A DNA stretch of 64,000 bases from Microbacterium sp. MYb62 (GCF_002979475.1 NZ_PCOY01000014.1:26969-90968), one strand, 5' to 3'; shown: positions 35,465 through 44,565, counted from the stretch's first letter. Program-made: numbers and translations. Notes: generated by a model not told the origin, from the letters alone.

Positions 35465-36411
35465 CAGGTATGCCGCTGCGCGTGGCCTTCGCCGGGCTGG
35501 CGCACTCGCACCCGTACACCGACGCCGCGAACGTGCGGGCACTCGGTGCCGAGGTCGTCGGGGTGCACGACGCGGACGCGGTCGCGTCCGAGGCCTTCGC
35601 GGCGCGCTTCGGCGGGGCGGCGACGGCCTCCGTGGACGCACTCGCGGCGCTGCGACCTGACCTCGTCATCGCGACGCCGCGTCCGCACGAGGTCGTGCCC
35701 TTCCTGCGGGCGCTCTGCGGGGGAGTCGCCCCGGTCTTCGTGAACAAGGTGATCGCGGCGACGGCAGCTCAGCTCGTCGAGGTCGACCGGGTGCTCGCCG
35801 CGTCGTCCGTTGCCGTCGGCACGAGCTCGGTGCTCCGCTTCGCGCCCGCTCTCCGCGCGCTCGCCGAGGAGATCGTCGCCGACGAGGTGCTCGGTCTGCG
35901 CCTGCACGCACAGCACGACAACGCGGCCTTCCAGCTGGTGGACCGCGCGTGGCAGGACGATCCGCAGCTCGGCGGAGGCACCGCCGTGACGGTCGGGGTG
36001 CACGCCTGGGAGATGCTCGACGTGCTGCTGCCCGGGTCGACCCTCGTCGCAGGATCCGGCTGGACGCGCACGCGCCAGGGATCGACCACCTCGTCGGAGG
36101 ATGCCGCGGGCATCGAGGGTCTGCTGCGGGTTCCCGGTGCGGCTCGGGAGGTGCCGGTGCAGATGCTGGTCACGGGAACGCCCGGCGCGGATGCGTACGC
36201 GGTGGATGTCGTGACGGCCACCGGCATCCGCTCGGTCGCGCTCGATGTGGATGGCGATGATGCGAACGCAGCGCTGGGGTTCCGCGGCCTGATCCGCGCG
36301 CTGCTGCGCGAACCGGCGCCGCACGGGGCGACCGTGGCTTCCTGGAGTGCCGCGCGTCTGGTCGTGGCGAACACGATCCGCGCCGCCGAGATCGCGCGGG
36401 GTGACACATGA
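35461..36411 (+). CDS. Gfo/Idh/MocA-like oxidoreductase, divergent
   Basis: 316 residues. The N-terminal Rossmann domain starts VAFAGLAHSHPYTDAANV, similar in style to the family member at 25790-26815 (VLSFAHTHAL), with His in place of Gly residues. The usual EKP reads FVNKVIAAT: the Lys remains, the Glu is Asn and the Pro is replaced. A TAVTVGVHAWEMLDVLL helix takes the place of the catalytic Asp/His helix. It is probably an oxidoreductase or a lyase that evolved from one. The third Gfo/Idh-like protein in the locus. Confidence 0.8.
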   Translation: MTGMPLRVAFAGLAHSHPYTDAANVRALGAEVVGVHDADAVASEAFAARFGGAATASVDALAALRPDLVIATPRPHEVVPFLRALCGGVAPVFVNKVIAATAAQLVEVDRVLAASSVAVGTSSVLRFAPALRALAEEIVADEVLGLRLHAQHDNAAFQLVDRAWQDDPQLGGGTAVTVGVHAWEMLDVLLPGSTLVAGSGWTRTRQGSTTSSEDAAGIEGLLRVPGAAREVPVQMLVTGTPGADAYAVDVVTATGIRSVALDVDGDDANAALGFRGLIRALLREPAPHGATVASWSAARLVVANTIRAAEIARGDT

Positions 36412-37343
36412 GCGAGGCGACGATCCGTGCCGCACGCCCCGACGATCAGGCCGAGCTCACGGCGCTGTGGGCAGCCGCGTTCACGCCTCCGCTCGCACCC
36501 GACCAGTGGCTCATCGACCACGAACGCCTCGCGCACACGCGGGTGGCCGAGGACGACGCCGGCCTGTGCGGGTCGATCTACGGCCTGCCCAAGCGGCTGC
36601 GCGAAGACGACGGCGGCATCGCCGAGGTGCACGCGATCGGCAGCGTCGCGGTCGCCGAGCGCGCCCGCGGGCACGGCCTCGCCCGTCGGCTCGTGACCGC
36701 GACCCTGCAGACCGCACCTGATGCCGACTGGGCGCTGCTGTTCACCGGTACGCCGGAGGTGTACCGCTCGAGCGGCTTCGAGAGCTTCTCGATGGCGCGG
36801 ACCCTGGCCGGGCCGTGGCATGCTCCCGGGGCAGCCGCGGCCGCTGCCGCGGATCGGGTGGAGCGCGAGAGCGTCGGTCTCGGGAGCTTCCGTCCGCTGC
36901 GCGAGGTCTATGAGCGTTCGCGTGCAGGTCGAGTCGTACTGGCCCCGGTTCGTGGCGATCGTGACACCGCGATGGCCGAGGTGCGCATGACGGGCGCGAC
37001 CCTCTATCGCCGGACCGAGGGCTCGACCGTGATCGGCTACGCGATCACCGAGCGTCGCGGCGATGTCGGCATGCTCCTGGAGAGCGCCGTGCTCCCCGGC
37101 GTCGAGGGCGACGCCGAGGGGGCGCGCGACGACCTTCTCGCCGCGATCGCCGTCGACTGGGCATCCGCCGGAGTGACGTCGTGCGATCTCGCCGTGCCCG
37201 CTCTGCCGGAGGAGGATCTGGCGCTCCGCTCCTTCGCGCCCGAGGCGGTGCGGCAGGCCGACCGCACCGGGATGATCCGTCCGCTGCGGCGCGAGGCGCG
37301 ACTGCACGGCATCCGCCACCTCACGGCGGGCGACTACTTCTGA
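36408..37343 (+). CDS. GNAT acetyltransferase (Eis-like two-domain)
   Basis: 311 residues. The N-terminal GNAT part has ATIRAARPDDQAELTALW and the acetyl-CoA loop VAERARGHGLARRLV, followed by EVYRSSGFESFS. A second domain of about 150 residues (GATLYRRTEGSTVIGYAITERRGD, then LLAAIAVDWASAG) follows, as in Eis-like proteins. It is last in the operon and overlaps the preceding gene by ATGA. Acetylation of an amino group on the pathway compound, or protection against it, is possible. Confidence 0.82.
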   Translation: MSEATIRAARPDDQAELTALWAAAFTPPLAPDQWLIDHERLAHTRVAEDDAGLCGSIYGLPKRLREDDGGIAEVHAIGSVAVAERARGHGLARRLVTATLQTAPDADWALLFTGTPEVYRSSGFESFSMARTLAGPWHAPGAAAAAAADRVERESVGLGSFRPLREVYERSRAGRVVLAPVRGDRDTAMAEVRMTGATLYRRTEGSTVIGYAITERRGDVGMLLESAVLPGVEGDAEGARDDLLAAIAVDWASAGVTSCDLAVPALPEEDLALRSFAPEAVRQADRTGMIRPLRREARLHGIRHLTAGDYF

Positions 37344-37391
37344 GCGGCCAGCTCGGAGACAGCACTGGGGACTGGGGATCGATCGGATGAT

Positions 37392-37439
37392 GCGGCCCGG
37401 CCGGAAAGGCCGGCCGCCTGACCGCGGCGATGAAGCCGC
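37392..37439 (+). terminator. Two consecutive hairpins after the catabolic operon
   Basis: CCGGCC-ggaaa-GGCCGG, extended by gcgg/ccgc, lies at 37392-37417. A GCGGC/GCCGC hairpin follows at 37424-37439, just before the AGGAGG of the next gene. They may end the operon or form the leader of the next gene; no T tract is present. Confidence 0.45.
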
Positions 37440-37452
37440 AAGGAGGATGACC

Positions 37453-39606
37453 ATGACCCCTCAGGAGAACACCGGGACAGAGACCGCTGCGCTGCGCAGC
37501 AGGCGCATGCTGCTCGCCGGATTCGGTGCGGTGGCGATCGGTGGTGTCGCCGCCGTCAGCACGCAGACCCCCGCGCAGGCCGCCGGCACGATCGTGGCGC
37601 AGGGGAATTCGGGATCGTCGTCGGTGGCCGACGCCGGTACGGCGACCGCGCTCGCGACCCGCAAGGGCAAGGACGGCGACCTGGTCCGCACGGCCGGATA
37701 CGGTGCAGCGGGTGATGGCGGTGACGGGACCTACCGTTTCGTGAAGAAGGACGCCCCCGCGGCGAACGGCGGCACCGTGCTCGCCGCCCCCAAGGGCGGG
37801 GCCTGGCTGCTCGTGCACGACGGCGTCGTGGACTTCCGGATGTTCGGGATCATGGATGCGAGCGTCAACGCCGACGACGCGCTCGATGCGATGGTGAACG
37901 ATGCGAGCATCCACCGCATCGAGGGGCACAGCCCCCTCAACTTCGTGCGTCGCCACCGGTTCTCCCGGTCGAACATCGCCTTCGACTTCGGCGGGCACCT
38001 GATGACGACCATGGGCATCGAGAACGCCGGCAAGGACGATCCGTTCGCGGCCGTGATGTTCTTCCGGGGCGAGGTGACCGATGCCGTGCAGGAGGCGAAG
38101 CTCGGCGAGGTCGTGCCCGATCTGGGGGATGTCTTCCCGGTAGCCGACTCCTCGTTCTTCGCGGTCGGCGACTGGTACGCCGCGGAGGTGAACGCGCTGT
38201 CTGGCCGCTGGGAGCGCGAGCTGCAGCGGATGGTGCAGGTCACGCAGATCGTCGACGGCACACACATCCGCATCAACTACAAGAACGGTTGGCCGCTGGG
38301 CGAGGACCGCACGATGACGTGGCGCCGGGTCGTTCCGGTGCAGGACGTGACGGTGTCGAACCTGAAGTTCCTCGGAACCGGCACCGACGAGTACACGGGT
38401 TCGCACCCGCTGGCCTTCGAGTACGCGGTGCGCTGCGACGTCGACCACATCGACGGCACCGGCACGTTCTGGCCGCTCATCCAGCGCCGGTGGAACACGT
38501 ACTACTCGACCGTGAGCTGCACGCTCAAGAACCCGACCTCGGTCACCTGGGGCGGTGCCGGCTACCTCACGCAGCAGATCTACTGCCTCTACGGATACGT
38601 CGCCAACTGCCACACCGCCAATGCCCGACACCTGAACGACTTCACCGCGAGCGCCTACTGCCTGGTCGAGAACTGCCACGGCGACGGTGACGACCAGGGT
38701 CCGTTCGTCACACACGGGCAGTACGAGCACGACCTCACCTACACCGGCAACTCGGGGCTCATGACCTTCGCGAACTCCGGGGCGGCCTGGGGTTCCGCGG
38801 CCAAGCGCATCACGGTACGCAAGCACGTGTGCTCATGGTTCGTCGCGCGTGTGCGCATCACCGACCTCACCCTCGAAGACGTGCAGGTCATCGGCAAGCC
38901 GTCGCTCGCGGGGTCGGGGATGCTGTGGATCAACGCCGACGGCGCGCAGCTGCGCGGGTGCACGGCATCCGACACCCTCGTGATCACCCAGGCGTCCGAC
39001 AACTCCTCGCGGCCGACTGTGATCGCCGACTCGCACTTCACTTTCATCGCCCCCGGCGAGCTCACCAACGCCACGGTGAAGACGCCCGTCACGTTCGTCG
39101 ACACCGTGCTCGACCGGGTCGGCGGCATGAAGATCGCGGGCGCGGGAGCGGTCACGTTCCGCGGATCGACCCTCACTGCCGCCGACGACGCGGCACCCAT
39201 CGTGTCGTCATCGGAGCGACTCCGGTTCGAGGGCTCGACGCTCCGCAACGCCCGCATCGCGGCGGCACGAGGCGAGCGGCAGGCGGTGGAGATCGCGGGT
39301 TCGGATGTCGCGAACAAGGGCGGCACCGGTGTCTCCCGGACCGGCGACGGCGAGCTGCACCTGACGCTGTCCGACAGCACCTTCCGCGCGGAGGGGGCGG
39401 CCACGCACGTCTCGGTCACGAAGGGCGCGACCCACTATCGCGCGGTCGGCAACCGGTTCGAGGGCGGATCGCTGGAGCTGACGGATGCCGCGTTCGGCAC
39501 ATCTTCCACGCTGCTGCACACCGGCAACGTCGAGACGGGTGTGGCTCGCACGGCCTTCCCCGCCGAGGGCGACCGTATCGTCGACACCGCCAACCTCGCG
39601 GTCTGA
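37453..39606 (+). CDS. Tat-exported right-handed beta-helix protein (polysaccharide lyase/hydrolase-like)
   Basis: 717 residues. A twin-arginine signal (LRSRRMLLAGFGAV and a cleavable AQAAG site) is followed by a long series of short beta-strands typical of pectate-lyase-like parallel helices: FDFGGHLM, VTVSNLKFLG, STVSCTL, ADSHFTFI, FRGSTLTAADD, FEGSTLRNARI, IAGSDVANKGG. ATG 37453 is used because AGGAGG lies 6 bases upstream. It is outside the membrane, so it could cut or bind a polymer and feed the importer at 29-32 kb. No catalytic triad of a named family was recognised. Confidence 0.75.
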   Translation: MTPQENTGTETAALRSRRMLLAGFGAVAIGGVAAVSTQTPAQAAGTIVAQGNSGSSSVADAGTATALATRKGKDGDLVRTAGYGAAGDGGDGTYRFVKKDAPAANGGTVLAAPKGGAWLLVHDGVVDFRMFGIMDASVNADDALDAMVNDASIHRIEGHSPLNFVRRHRFSRSNIAFDFGGHLMTTMGIENAGKDDPFAAVMFFRGEVTDAVQEAKLGEVVPDLGDVFPVADSSFFAVGDWYAAEVNALSGRWERELQRMVQVTQIVDGTHIRINYKNGWPLGEDRTMTWRRVVPVQDVTVSNLKFLGTGTDEYTGSHPLAFEYAVRCDVDHIDGTGTFWPLIQRRWNTYYSTVSCTLKNPTSVTWGGAGYLTQQIYCLYGYVANCHTANARHLNDFTASAYCLVENCHGDGDDQGPFVTHGQYEHDLTYTGNSGLMTFANSGAAWGSAAKRITVRKHVCSWFVARVRITDLTLEDVQVIGKPSLAGSGMLWINADGAQLRGCTASDTLVITQASDNSSRPTVIADSHFTFIAPGELTNATVKTPVTFVDTVLDRVGGMKIAGAGAVTFRGSTLTAADDAAPIVSSSERLRFEGSTLRNARIAAARGERQAVEIAGSDVANKGGTGVSRTGDGELHLTLSDSTFRAEGAATHVSVTKGATHYRAVGNRFEGGSLELTDAAFGTSSTLLHTGNVETGVARTAFPAEGDRIVDTANLAV

Positions 39607-39715
39607 GCCGATCCGTCCCCGACGCGAGTACGCGAGTTCTGGGCGGGAAGGTCGTGCGCTCCAATGATGGGGTGGCTGCGAACGAGGCCACGGCACTAGT
39701 CGATAGACACATAAA

Positions 39716-39744
39716 CGCGGGAGCGTGTCAGACGCGCTCCCGCG
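39716..39744. terminator. Bidirectional terminator
   Basis: A 10-bp perfect stem (cgcgggagcg/cgctcccgcg) with a 9-base loop, AAAC before and CTTATT after. It is placed between the beta-helix gene and the convergent membrane-protein gene and can serve both. Confidence 0.75.
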
Positions 39745-39775
39745 CTTATTGCTTTGAACTGCGAAGAGCTTCGGT

Positions 39776-40186
39776 TCACAACTCCTGGGGGACGGGGGGC
39801 GCCGCGTGCCGCTGAGCCCGGATAGCCGAGTTCAGGTACATCGCGGCGACGATCAGCGCCACCACGCCACCGGTGACAGCAAGCGGTGGATCCGGGGAGA
39901 CAGACGCTCCGATGGCTGCGGTGATGCCTTGGATGAAGAACATTACGCCGAGGAGAATCCCGCTGCCTCGTGTGCTGGTCAGCTTCCACCACGGGCGTGG
40001 CGCGTCAGATTCTCCTGCGCCTCGGAATGTTCGAGCCGCCACGACAACGGCCGCCACGAGAGCGACGACTGCCCACGCGAAGCCGAGCTCAAAGCTGATG
40101 GCTGCGAGTGGAATCACAGTGAGAGTCATTCCCGCGATGACGATGAGCAAGTACCCGATCTTGGCGGCCGGCGTCTTGATACGCAT
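39776..40186 (-). CDS. Small hypothetical membrane protein
   Basis: 136 residues with four hydrophobic helices (IGYLLIVIAGMTLTVI, AWAVVALVAAVVVAA, GILLGVMFFIQGITAAIG, VTGGVVALIVAAMYL). No family is recognised. It begins 15 bases after the end of the frameshifted secreted-protein gene, so the two were probably one operon. By eye the stretch 39.6-41.5 kb is less GC-rich than its surroundings, which is consistent with acquired DNA. Confidence 0.65.
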   Translation of the reverse strand: MRIKTPAAKIGYLLIVIAGMTLTVIPLAAISFELGFAWAVVALVAAVVVAARTFRGAGESDAPRPWWKLTSTRGSGILLGVMFFIQGITAAIGASVSPDPPLAVTGGVVALIVAAMYLNSAIRAQRHAAPPVPQEL

Positions 40187-40201
40187 GATGTTCGTCCTTG
40201 C

Positions 40202-41279
40202 CTACGGCACTGCCGTGTACGTCGTGTAGCTGCAGTAGTTGAACCCGCAGTTGTAGTACGTCACCTTGAGTCGCCACTTGTTCCAGTAGGCCTTCTCGAC
40301 TTGTGCGGAAGGGGCGAGTCCCAAGCAGGCAATGCTGGCCGGCCACGGAAATTGAAGCAACACTGCATGCGCTGCTGATGCCCTTAAGGCCGTTATACAT
40401 AGTGACGACCTGTGCTTTGCTGAGGTAGCTTACGTGCGTCGTGTATGTCGGATCAGCGATCACGGGGTAGGTGAAGTTGCTGTCGTGGTCGACGATCTGC
40501 GTAAGGGTTTGACCGTTCTGCTCGTAGCGAGTGGGAACGTCCTTGCCAGTTGCGTCTCTTGCCCAGGGAGCTGCGAAGCTTCCCAGGGTCTCGCCGGTTG
40601 CGTCATCGATCACAGCCGCGCCACCGTCCCGCAGCACGAGGCTCGAACCCTCGGGAAGGTCGAGGGGATAGTCGTAGCGTGTCGGCGCAATCGCACTATC
40701 GATCACGGTCGCAACCTGTACCGAGCCAGAGTCATGCACGAGAACGACACTGCTCGTCGAGTTTCCGTTGTCATACGTGACCGTTCCAGGATCCGTGGAG
40801 GAACCATCGCCCGCCTCGTTGGCGAACGGAAGCCCGATCGTCGCCACCCCCTCACCCGCCGAAACGGACACGCCATCGGCGGCAGACGACGACACCTCAA
40901 CCTCAAGTCGATCGATTGTTACGGTGCGCTCCCCACCAGCTAGTAGCGGGGTGTCGATAGTAGCCGCCACGTCAGCGGGGGCGACCTTTGCAACCGCATC
41001 AACCGCGGACTCCTCGTCCGCGATCGCCACGGGGGCAACCCACAAAGTCGACAACAGCACTGCCGCCCCTGTGGCAACACCAACACTTGCCTTCCTCATT
41101 CCCGCACGCCGACGCTTCCGTCCGACAGCACGGAAAGGCACTCGGGGCGAGAGTCGCCCCCCGCTGAGCGGCCTGTCGGTCATTCGGGGAACAGCCGACT
41201 CCTTGAATCGGTCCGCCCGCTTACCGTGACGGGTTGCCGACCAGCTCTTCACTTCACCGGTGTCTTGGGTCTCTCTCAT
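40202..41279 (-). pseudogene. Secreted protein of unknown family, frameshifted near its C-terminus
   Basis: From ATG 41279 (AAAGGAG upstream) the frame runs through a basic N-terminal stretch, a signal-like segment (VGVATGAAVLLSTLWVAPV, AIAD) and a beta-rich domain with DPGTVTYDNGNSTSSVVLV, IADPTYTTHVSYLSKAQVV and MYNGLKGISSACSV. After about 40360 the protein-like reading lies one frame over: LQFPWPASIACLGLAPSA, AYWNKWRLKVTYYNCG, FNYCSYTTYTAVP and a stop at 40202. Removing one base gives 358 residues. Paired cysteines close the C-terminus. It is perhaps a secreted toxin-like or structural protein, and no function is assigned. Confidence 0.65.
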
Positions 41280-41535
41280 TTCTGCTCTCCTTTAAGGCCG
41301 GGCGCGTCTGACCGAGTGGGTGAATCCGTGAAAAAGCGAGCACTTGAACGAGGAGCCTAACCACGTAACGCGTAGAACGTTACGCGCTATGAGTGAGGGG
41401 AACAAGAATTTCATGGCTGGTATTACTGCTCGACATCGCCGACCCTGATGGTCTGAGCCGGATCCGCCACTCCCTGAGTGCGCCAGATGCAGGCGTTGAC
41501 GGCCTCTCGACGAGAACCTGTGCCCTCTTGGGGGG

Positions 41536-42396
41536 CTAAGGCGCGGGAATGCCGACGAGTTCCGCGCTGCGCTGCCACAGGGCTTCGGCGAGGTCAGCGT
41601 CGTTCGCCTGAGGATTGACCTTCGTGGTGAGCCGGCGCTCGTCGTAGTAGGCGCCGGAGAACCACGTCTCATCGGGGGTTCCCTCGATGAACCAGCGGAG
41701 AGTCTCGCCTCCCTTGTCGGCGCCGATGAGCATGAGGTGCTTGAGGGGCGTGCGGTAGAGGAGCCGCATGATGCTCGACGAGTCCGAGGCGAAGTTCGTC
41801 TGCACGGTGCCGGGGTGGAAGGCGACCGCGCTCAGCCCGTCGGCATGGAACTTCGTGTGCAGGCTCTTGGCGAAGAGCACGTTGGCGAGCTTCGCGTCGC
41901 CGTAGGCCTTGTTCGGGCTGAAGCGTCGGCGGTTGTCGAGGTCGTTGACGTTGAGATGGCCGAAGAGGCGGTGGGCGATGCTCGAGGTGTTGATGACCGC
42001 GCCTTCGACCTTGAGAAGGTGCGGGAGCAGCAGGTTCGTGAGCAGGAACGGCGCCAGGTGATTGACCTGCATCGTCTTCTCGAACCCGTCGACCGTGGGG
42101 GTCTGATCCCCGAAGATGCCACCGGCGTTGTTCGCCAGCACGTCGATGCCGCCGTCACCGACGACATCCACGATCTGCTCGGCGAGCGTGCGCACGTCAT
42201 CGAGGCGGGTGAAGTCGGCGGTGAACCAAGCGGCCCCGGTCTCCTCGGCGACGGCGCGGGTCTTCTCGACCGACCGCCCGACGAGGATCATCCGGTCCGA
42301 CGACGACGACGACCTGAGCTGGCGGGCGGCCGCCGCGCCGATCCCGTCGGATGCTCCGGTGAGGACGATCGTCTTGTGCGGCACGGGTCGCGTCAC
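41536..42396 (-). CDS. SDR-family oxidoreductase (retinol dehydrogenase-like)
   Basis: 286 residues, classical short-chain dehydrogenase: TGASDGIG nucleotide motif, NNAGG, the catalytic pair in YGDAKLANV, and FHPGTV. It is longer at the C-terminus than classical bacterial SDRs and resembles the WWOX/retinol-type branch. It starts at GTG 42396, overlapping the stop of the GntR regulator as GTGA. Its role with that regulator is uncertain because it has no sugar-specific signature. Confidence 0.85.
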   Translation of the reverse strand: MTRPVPHKTIVLTGASDGIGAAAARQLRSSSSSDRMILVGRSVEKTRAVAEETGAAWFTADFTRLDDVRTLAEQIVDVVGDGGIDVLANNAGGIFGDQTPTVDGFEKTMQVNHLAPFLLTNLLLPHLLKVEGAVINTSSIAHRLFGHLNVNDLDNRRRFSPNKAYGDAKLANVLFAKSLHTKFHADGLSAVAFHPGTVQTNFASDSSSIMRLLYRTPLKHLMLIGADKGGETLRWFIEGTPDETWFSGAYYDERRLTTKVNPQANDADLAEALWQRSAELVGIPAP

Positions 42397-43049
42397 TCGG
42401 CCTCGGCCGTGGGGGTGATGCGCTCGACCGCCCTGGTCACGTGCTCGGCGATCACCGCCTGCGCCCGCTCGGGATCACCGCTCGCGATGGCGTCGACGAT
42501 CTGCTGGTGACTGCGCACGTGCCCCTCCTGCTCGGTGGGGTCGAGTGCGGCGTTGGCGGCGTGCAGGAATCCGGTGATGCGACCGCGAAGCTGTCCGCTC
42601 AGTTCATCGAGGAAGCGGTGCTCGGCCAGATCGGCGAGGGCTTCGTGGAAGAGGCGGTCCTGGCGCAGCACCTCGTCGATGTCGCCGGGCGCGGCATCCG
42701 ACATCGCCTGGATGATGGCGCCGAGCCGGGCGGCCGACTCCTCGTCCCAGCGCTCCTGCACGCGGATCGCCATGAACTGCTCGAGCACGATGCGCAGGCT
42801 CGAGATCTCCTCCAGATCCTGCGCGCTCAGCTGTGCGACGCGGGCGCCTCGACGAGGTTCGCGCGTGATGAGGCGCTCTTCGGCGAGGCGGGTCAGGGCT
42901 TCGCGCACGGGGATGTGGCTGACGCCGAGCCGCTCGGCGAGCTTCCTCTCGACGAGGCGATCGCCGGGGGCGAGCTCTCCGGAGTGGATGGCCGAGCGCA
43001 GCTCGTTCGTGACCTGTTCGGCGATGTTGTGATCCGAGACGCTGCGCAT
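42393..43049 (-). CDS. GntR/FCD-family regulator, probable controller of the TGCTATAGCA regulon
   Basis: 218 residues. The N-terminal winged helix (DRLVERKLAERLGVSHIPVREALTRL) is followed by an FCD ligand domain (VLEQFMAIRVQERW; Asp, His and further His residues in RQDRLFHEALADL and HVRSHQQIVDAI that would bind metal). FCD regulators typically bind acid sugars or hydroxy acids and then release DNA. A near-palindrome GATGCTATGGCATT lies about 60 bases upstream of its start, and TGCTATAGCA sites occur at the promoters of the adjacent transporter and of several distant genes. It is likely autoregulated. Confidence 0.88.
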   Translation of the reverse strand: MRSVSDHNIAEQVTNELRSAIHSGELAPGDRLVERKLAERLGVSHIPVREALTRLAEERLITREPRRGARVAQLSAQDLEEISSLRIVLEQFMAIRVQERWDEESAARLGAIIQAMSDAAPGDIDEVLRQDRLFHEALADLAEHRFLDELSGQLRGRITGFLHAANAALDPTEQEGHVRSHQQIVDAIASGDPERAQAVIAEHVTRAVERITPTAEAE

Positions 43050-43110
43050 CGGGTGCCCTTCTCGATCCGCGGTGCCGTCTCGTCGAGCGGGCGCGCATTC
43101 GTTCGCTCGA

Positions 43111-43120
43111 TGCTATGGCA
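43111..43120. promoter_or_regulatory. Degenerate operator (TGCTATGGCA) before the GntR gene
   Basis: One mismatch from the TGCTATAGCA palindrome found at five other promoters. It lies about 60 bases upstream of the GntR start, consistent with self-control. Confidence 0.6.
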
Positions 43121-43150
43121 TTTCCCCCAGGAGTGGACAAGCGCCCCGTT

Positions 43151-43169
43151 TTGCTAGATGCTATAGCAA
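43151..43169. promoter_or_regulatory. GntR operator upstream of the MFS transporter
   Basis: TTGCTAGATGCTATAGCAA, a composite palindrome whose first 18 bases are identical to the site at 56249-56266. It lies 31 bases upstream of ATG 43201, between the divergent regulator and transporter genes. Confidence 0.8.
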
Positions 43170-43200
43170 GCTCAGCACAGTCGATGACAAAGGAGTTGTC

Positions 43201-44565
43201 ATGTCCAGGAATGGAATCGCCCCTGATGCCCGCACGTCGGAGGAGGTGGGGGCATCCGCCATGAAGAAGGCGATCTGGCGCCTCGGTCCGTTCCTCGGAC
43301 TGCTGTACCTCGTGGCCTACATGGACCGCAACAACGCCGGCTTCGCGAAGCTGGAGATGACGACGGCGCTGCAGATCACCGAAGCCGCGTTCGGATTCGC
43401 CGCCGGCATCTTCTTCATCGGATATCTGCTGTTCGAGGTCCCCAGCAACCTGCTCCTCGAACGATTCGGCGCCCGCAAGTGGATCGCGCGCATCATGGTC
43501 TCCTGGGGCCTCGTCGCGGCGCTGACCGCCTTCGTGCAGGATGCGACGCAGTTCGCGATCGCCCGGTTCATCCTCGGTATCGCCGAAGCCGGCTTCTTCC
43601 CCGGTGTGCTCCTCTACCTCACGCTGTGGTTCCCGCGGCAGTACCGCACGCAGGTGCTCGCGGTGTTCGTGCTGTCGAACCCGATCGCGAACGCGGTCGC
43701 CGCGCCGCTTTCCGGATGGATGCTCGAGCTGCACGGCATGTGGGGCCTCGACGGCTGGCAGCTCGTCTTCCTGCTGCAGGGTCTTCCTGCCGTGCTCCTG
43801 GCCTTCGTCGTCTTCTTCTGGCTGCCCGACCGCCCGCAGGACGCCCGGTGGCTGGACCCGACCGAGCAGCGGTGGATCAACGACACCCTCGCCGCCGAGA
43901 CCGCCGCGACCGAGCAGAAGCACGGGCGCCTGCGCCTGCGCGAGGTGTTCAGCAACGGACGTCTGTGGACCCTGATCGTGCTGTTCTTCGGTGTCGTGTT
44001 CGGTGCCTACGGGCTGGGCATGTGGCTGCCGACGATCGTGAAGAGCATGGGCGACTTCTCCAACTCCACGACCGGGTGGCTCGTCGCGCTGCCGAACCTG
44101 TGCGCCGCACTGGTCATGCTGCCCTGGGAGCGCGCCGCCAGGAAGCAGGGCAACATCCCCCTGCAGATCGGCATCACCCTCACCATCACCGCGCTCTCGC
44201 TCATCGCGGCGGTTGCCGCGCAGGGCACGCCCATCCTCGCGCTCGCCGCGCTGTGCGTCGGCATGTCGGCGCTGTTCTCGACGACGCCGCTGTTCTGGAG
44301 TCTGCCGCCCATGGTGCTCACCGGCACGGCGGCGGCCGCCGGGCTCGCCTTCATCAACTCGGTCGGCAACCTCGCCGGATTCGCCGGTCCGTACGCGATC
44401 GGCTGGATCAGTGAGACCACCGGTTCCGCGATCTGGGGGCTGCTCCTCATCGCGGCTCTCACGCTGCTCGGAGCGACCATCGCGTTCGTGCTGAGCCGGC
44501 GGGCCGACTTCACGGTTCCGGCCGAAGTGCTGTTGAAGGCGGACGCGAAGTCCGGGGTGCGGTGA
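43201..44565 (+). CDS. MFS transporter, anion:cation symporter (ACS) family
   Basis: 454 residues, 12 membrane helices: LGPFLGLLYLVAYMDRNNAGFA, FFIGYLLFEVPSNLLLERFGAR, LGIAEAGFFPGVLLYLTLWFP. These are the signatures of the hexuronate/phthalate/tartrate permease branch, which takes up organic anions or acid sugars with protons. AAAGGAG precedes ATG 43201. Operator TGCTATAGCA and the divergent FCD-type regulator make it the uptake gene of the regulon. Specific substrate unknown; an aldonate or uronate is the best fit with the enzymes at 46.8-49.5 and 55.4-58.1 kb. Confidence 0.9.
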   Translation: MSRNGIAPDARTSEEVGASAMKKAIWRLGPFLGLLYLVAYMDRNNAGFAKLEMTTALQITEAAFGFAAGIFFIGYLLFEVPSNLLLERFGARKWIARIMVSWGLVAALTAFVQDATQFAIARFILGIAEAGFFPGVLLYLTLWFPRQYRTQVLAVFVLSNPIANAVAAPLSGWMLELHGMWGLDGWQLVFLLQGLPAVLLAFVVFFWLPDRPQDARWLDPTEQRWINDTLAAETAATEQKHGRLRLREVFSNGRLWTLIVLFFGVVFGAYGLGMWLPTIVKSMGDFSNSTTGWLVALPNLCAALVMLPWERAARKQGNIPLQIGITLTITALSLIAAVAAQGTPILALAALCVGMSALFSTTPLFWSLPPMVLTGTAAAAGLAFINSVGNLAGFAGPYAIGWISETTGSAIWGLLLIAALTLLGATIAFVLSRRADFTVPAEVLLKADAKSGVR

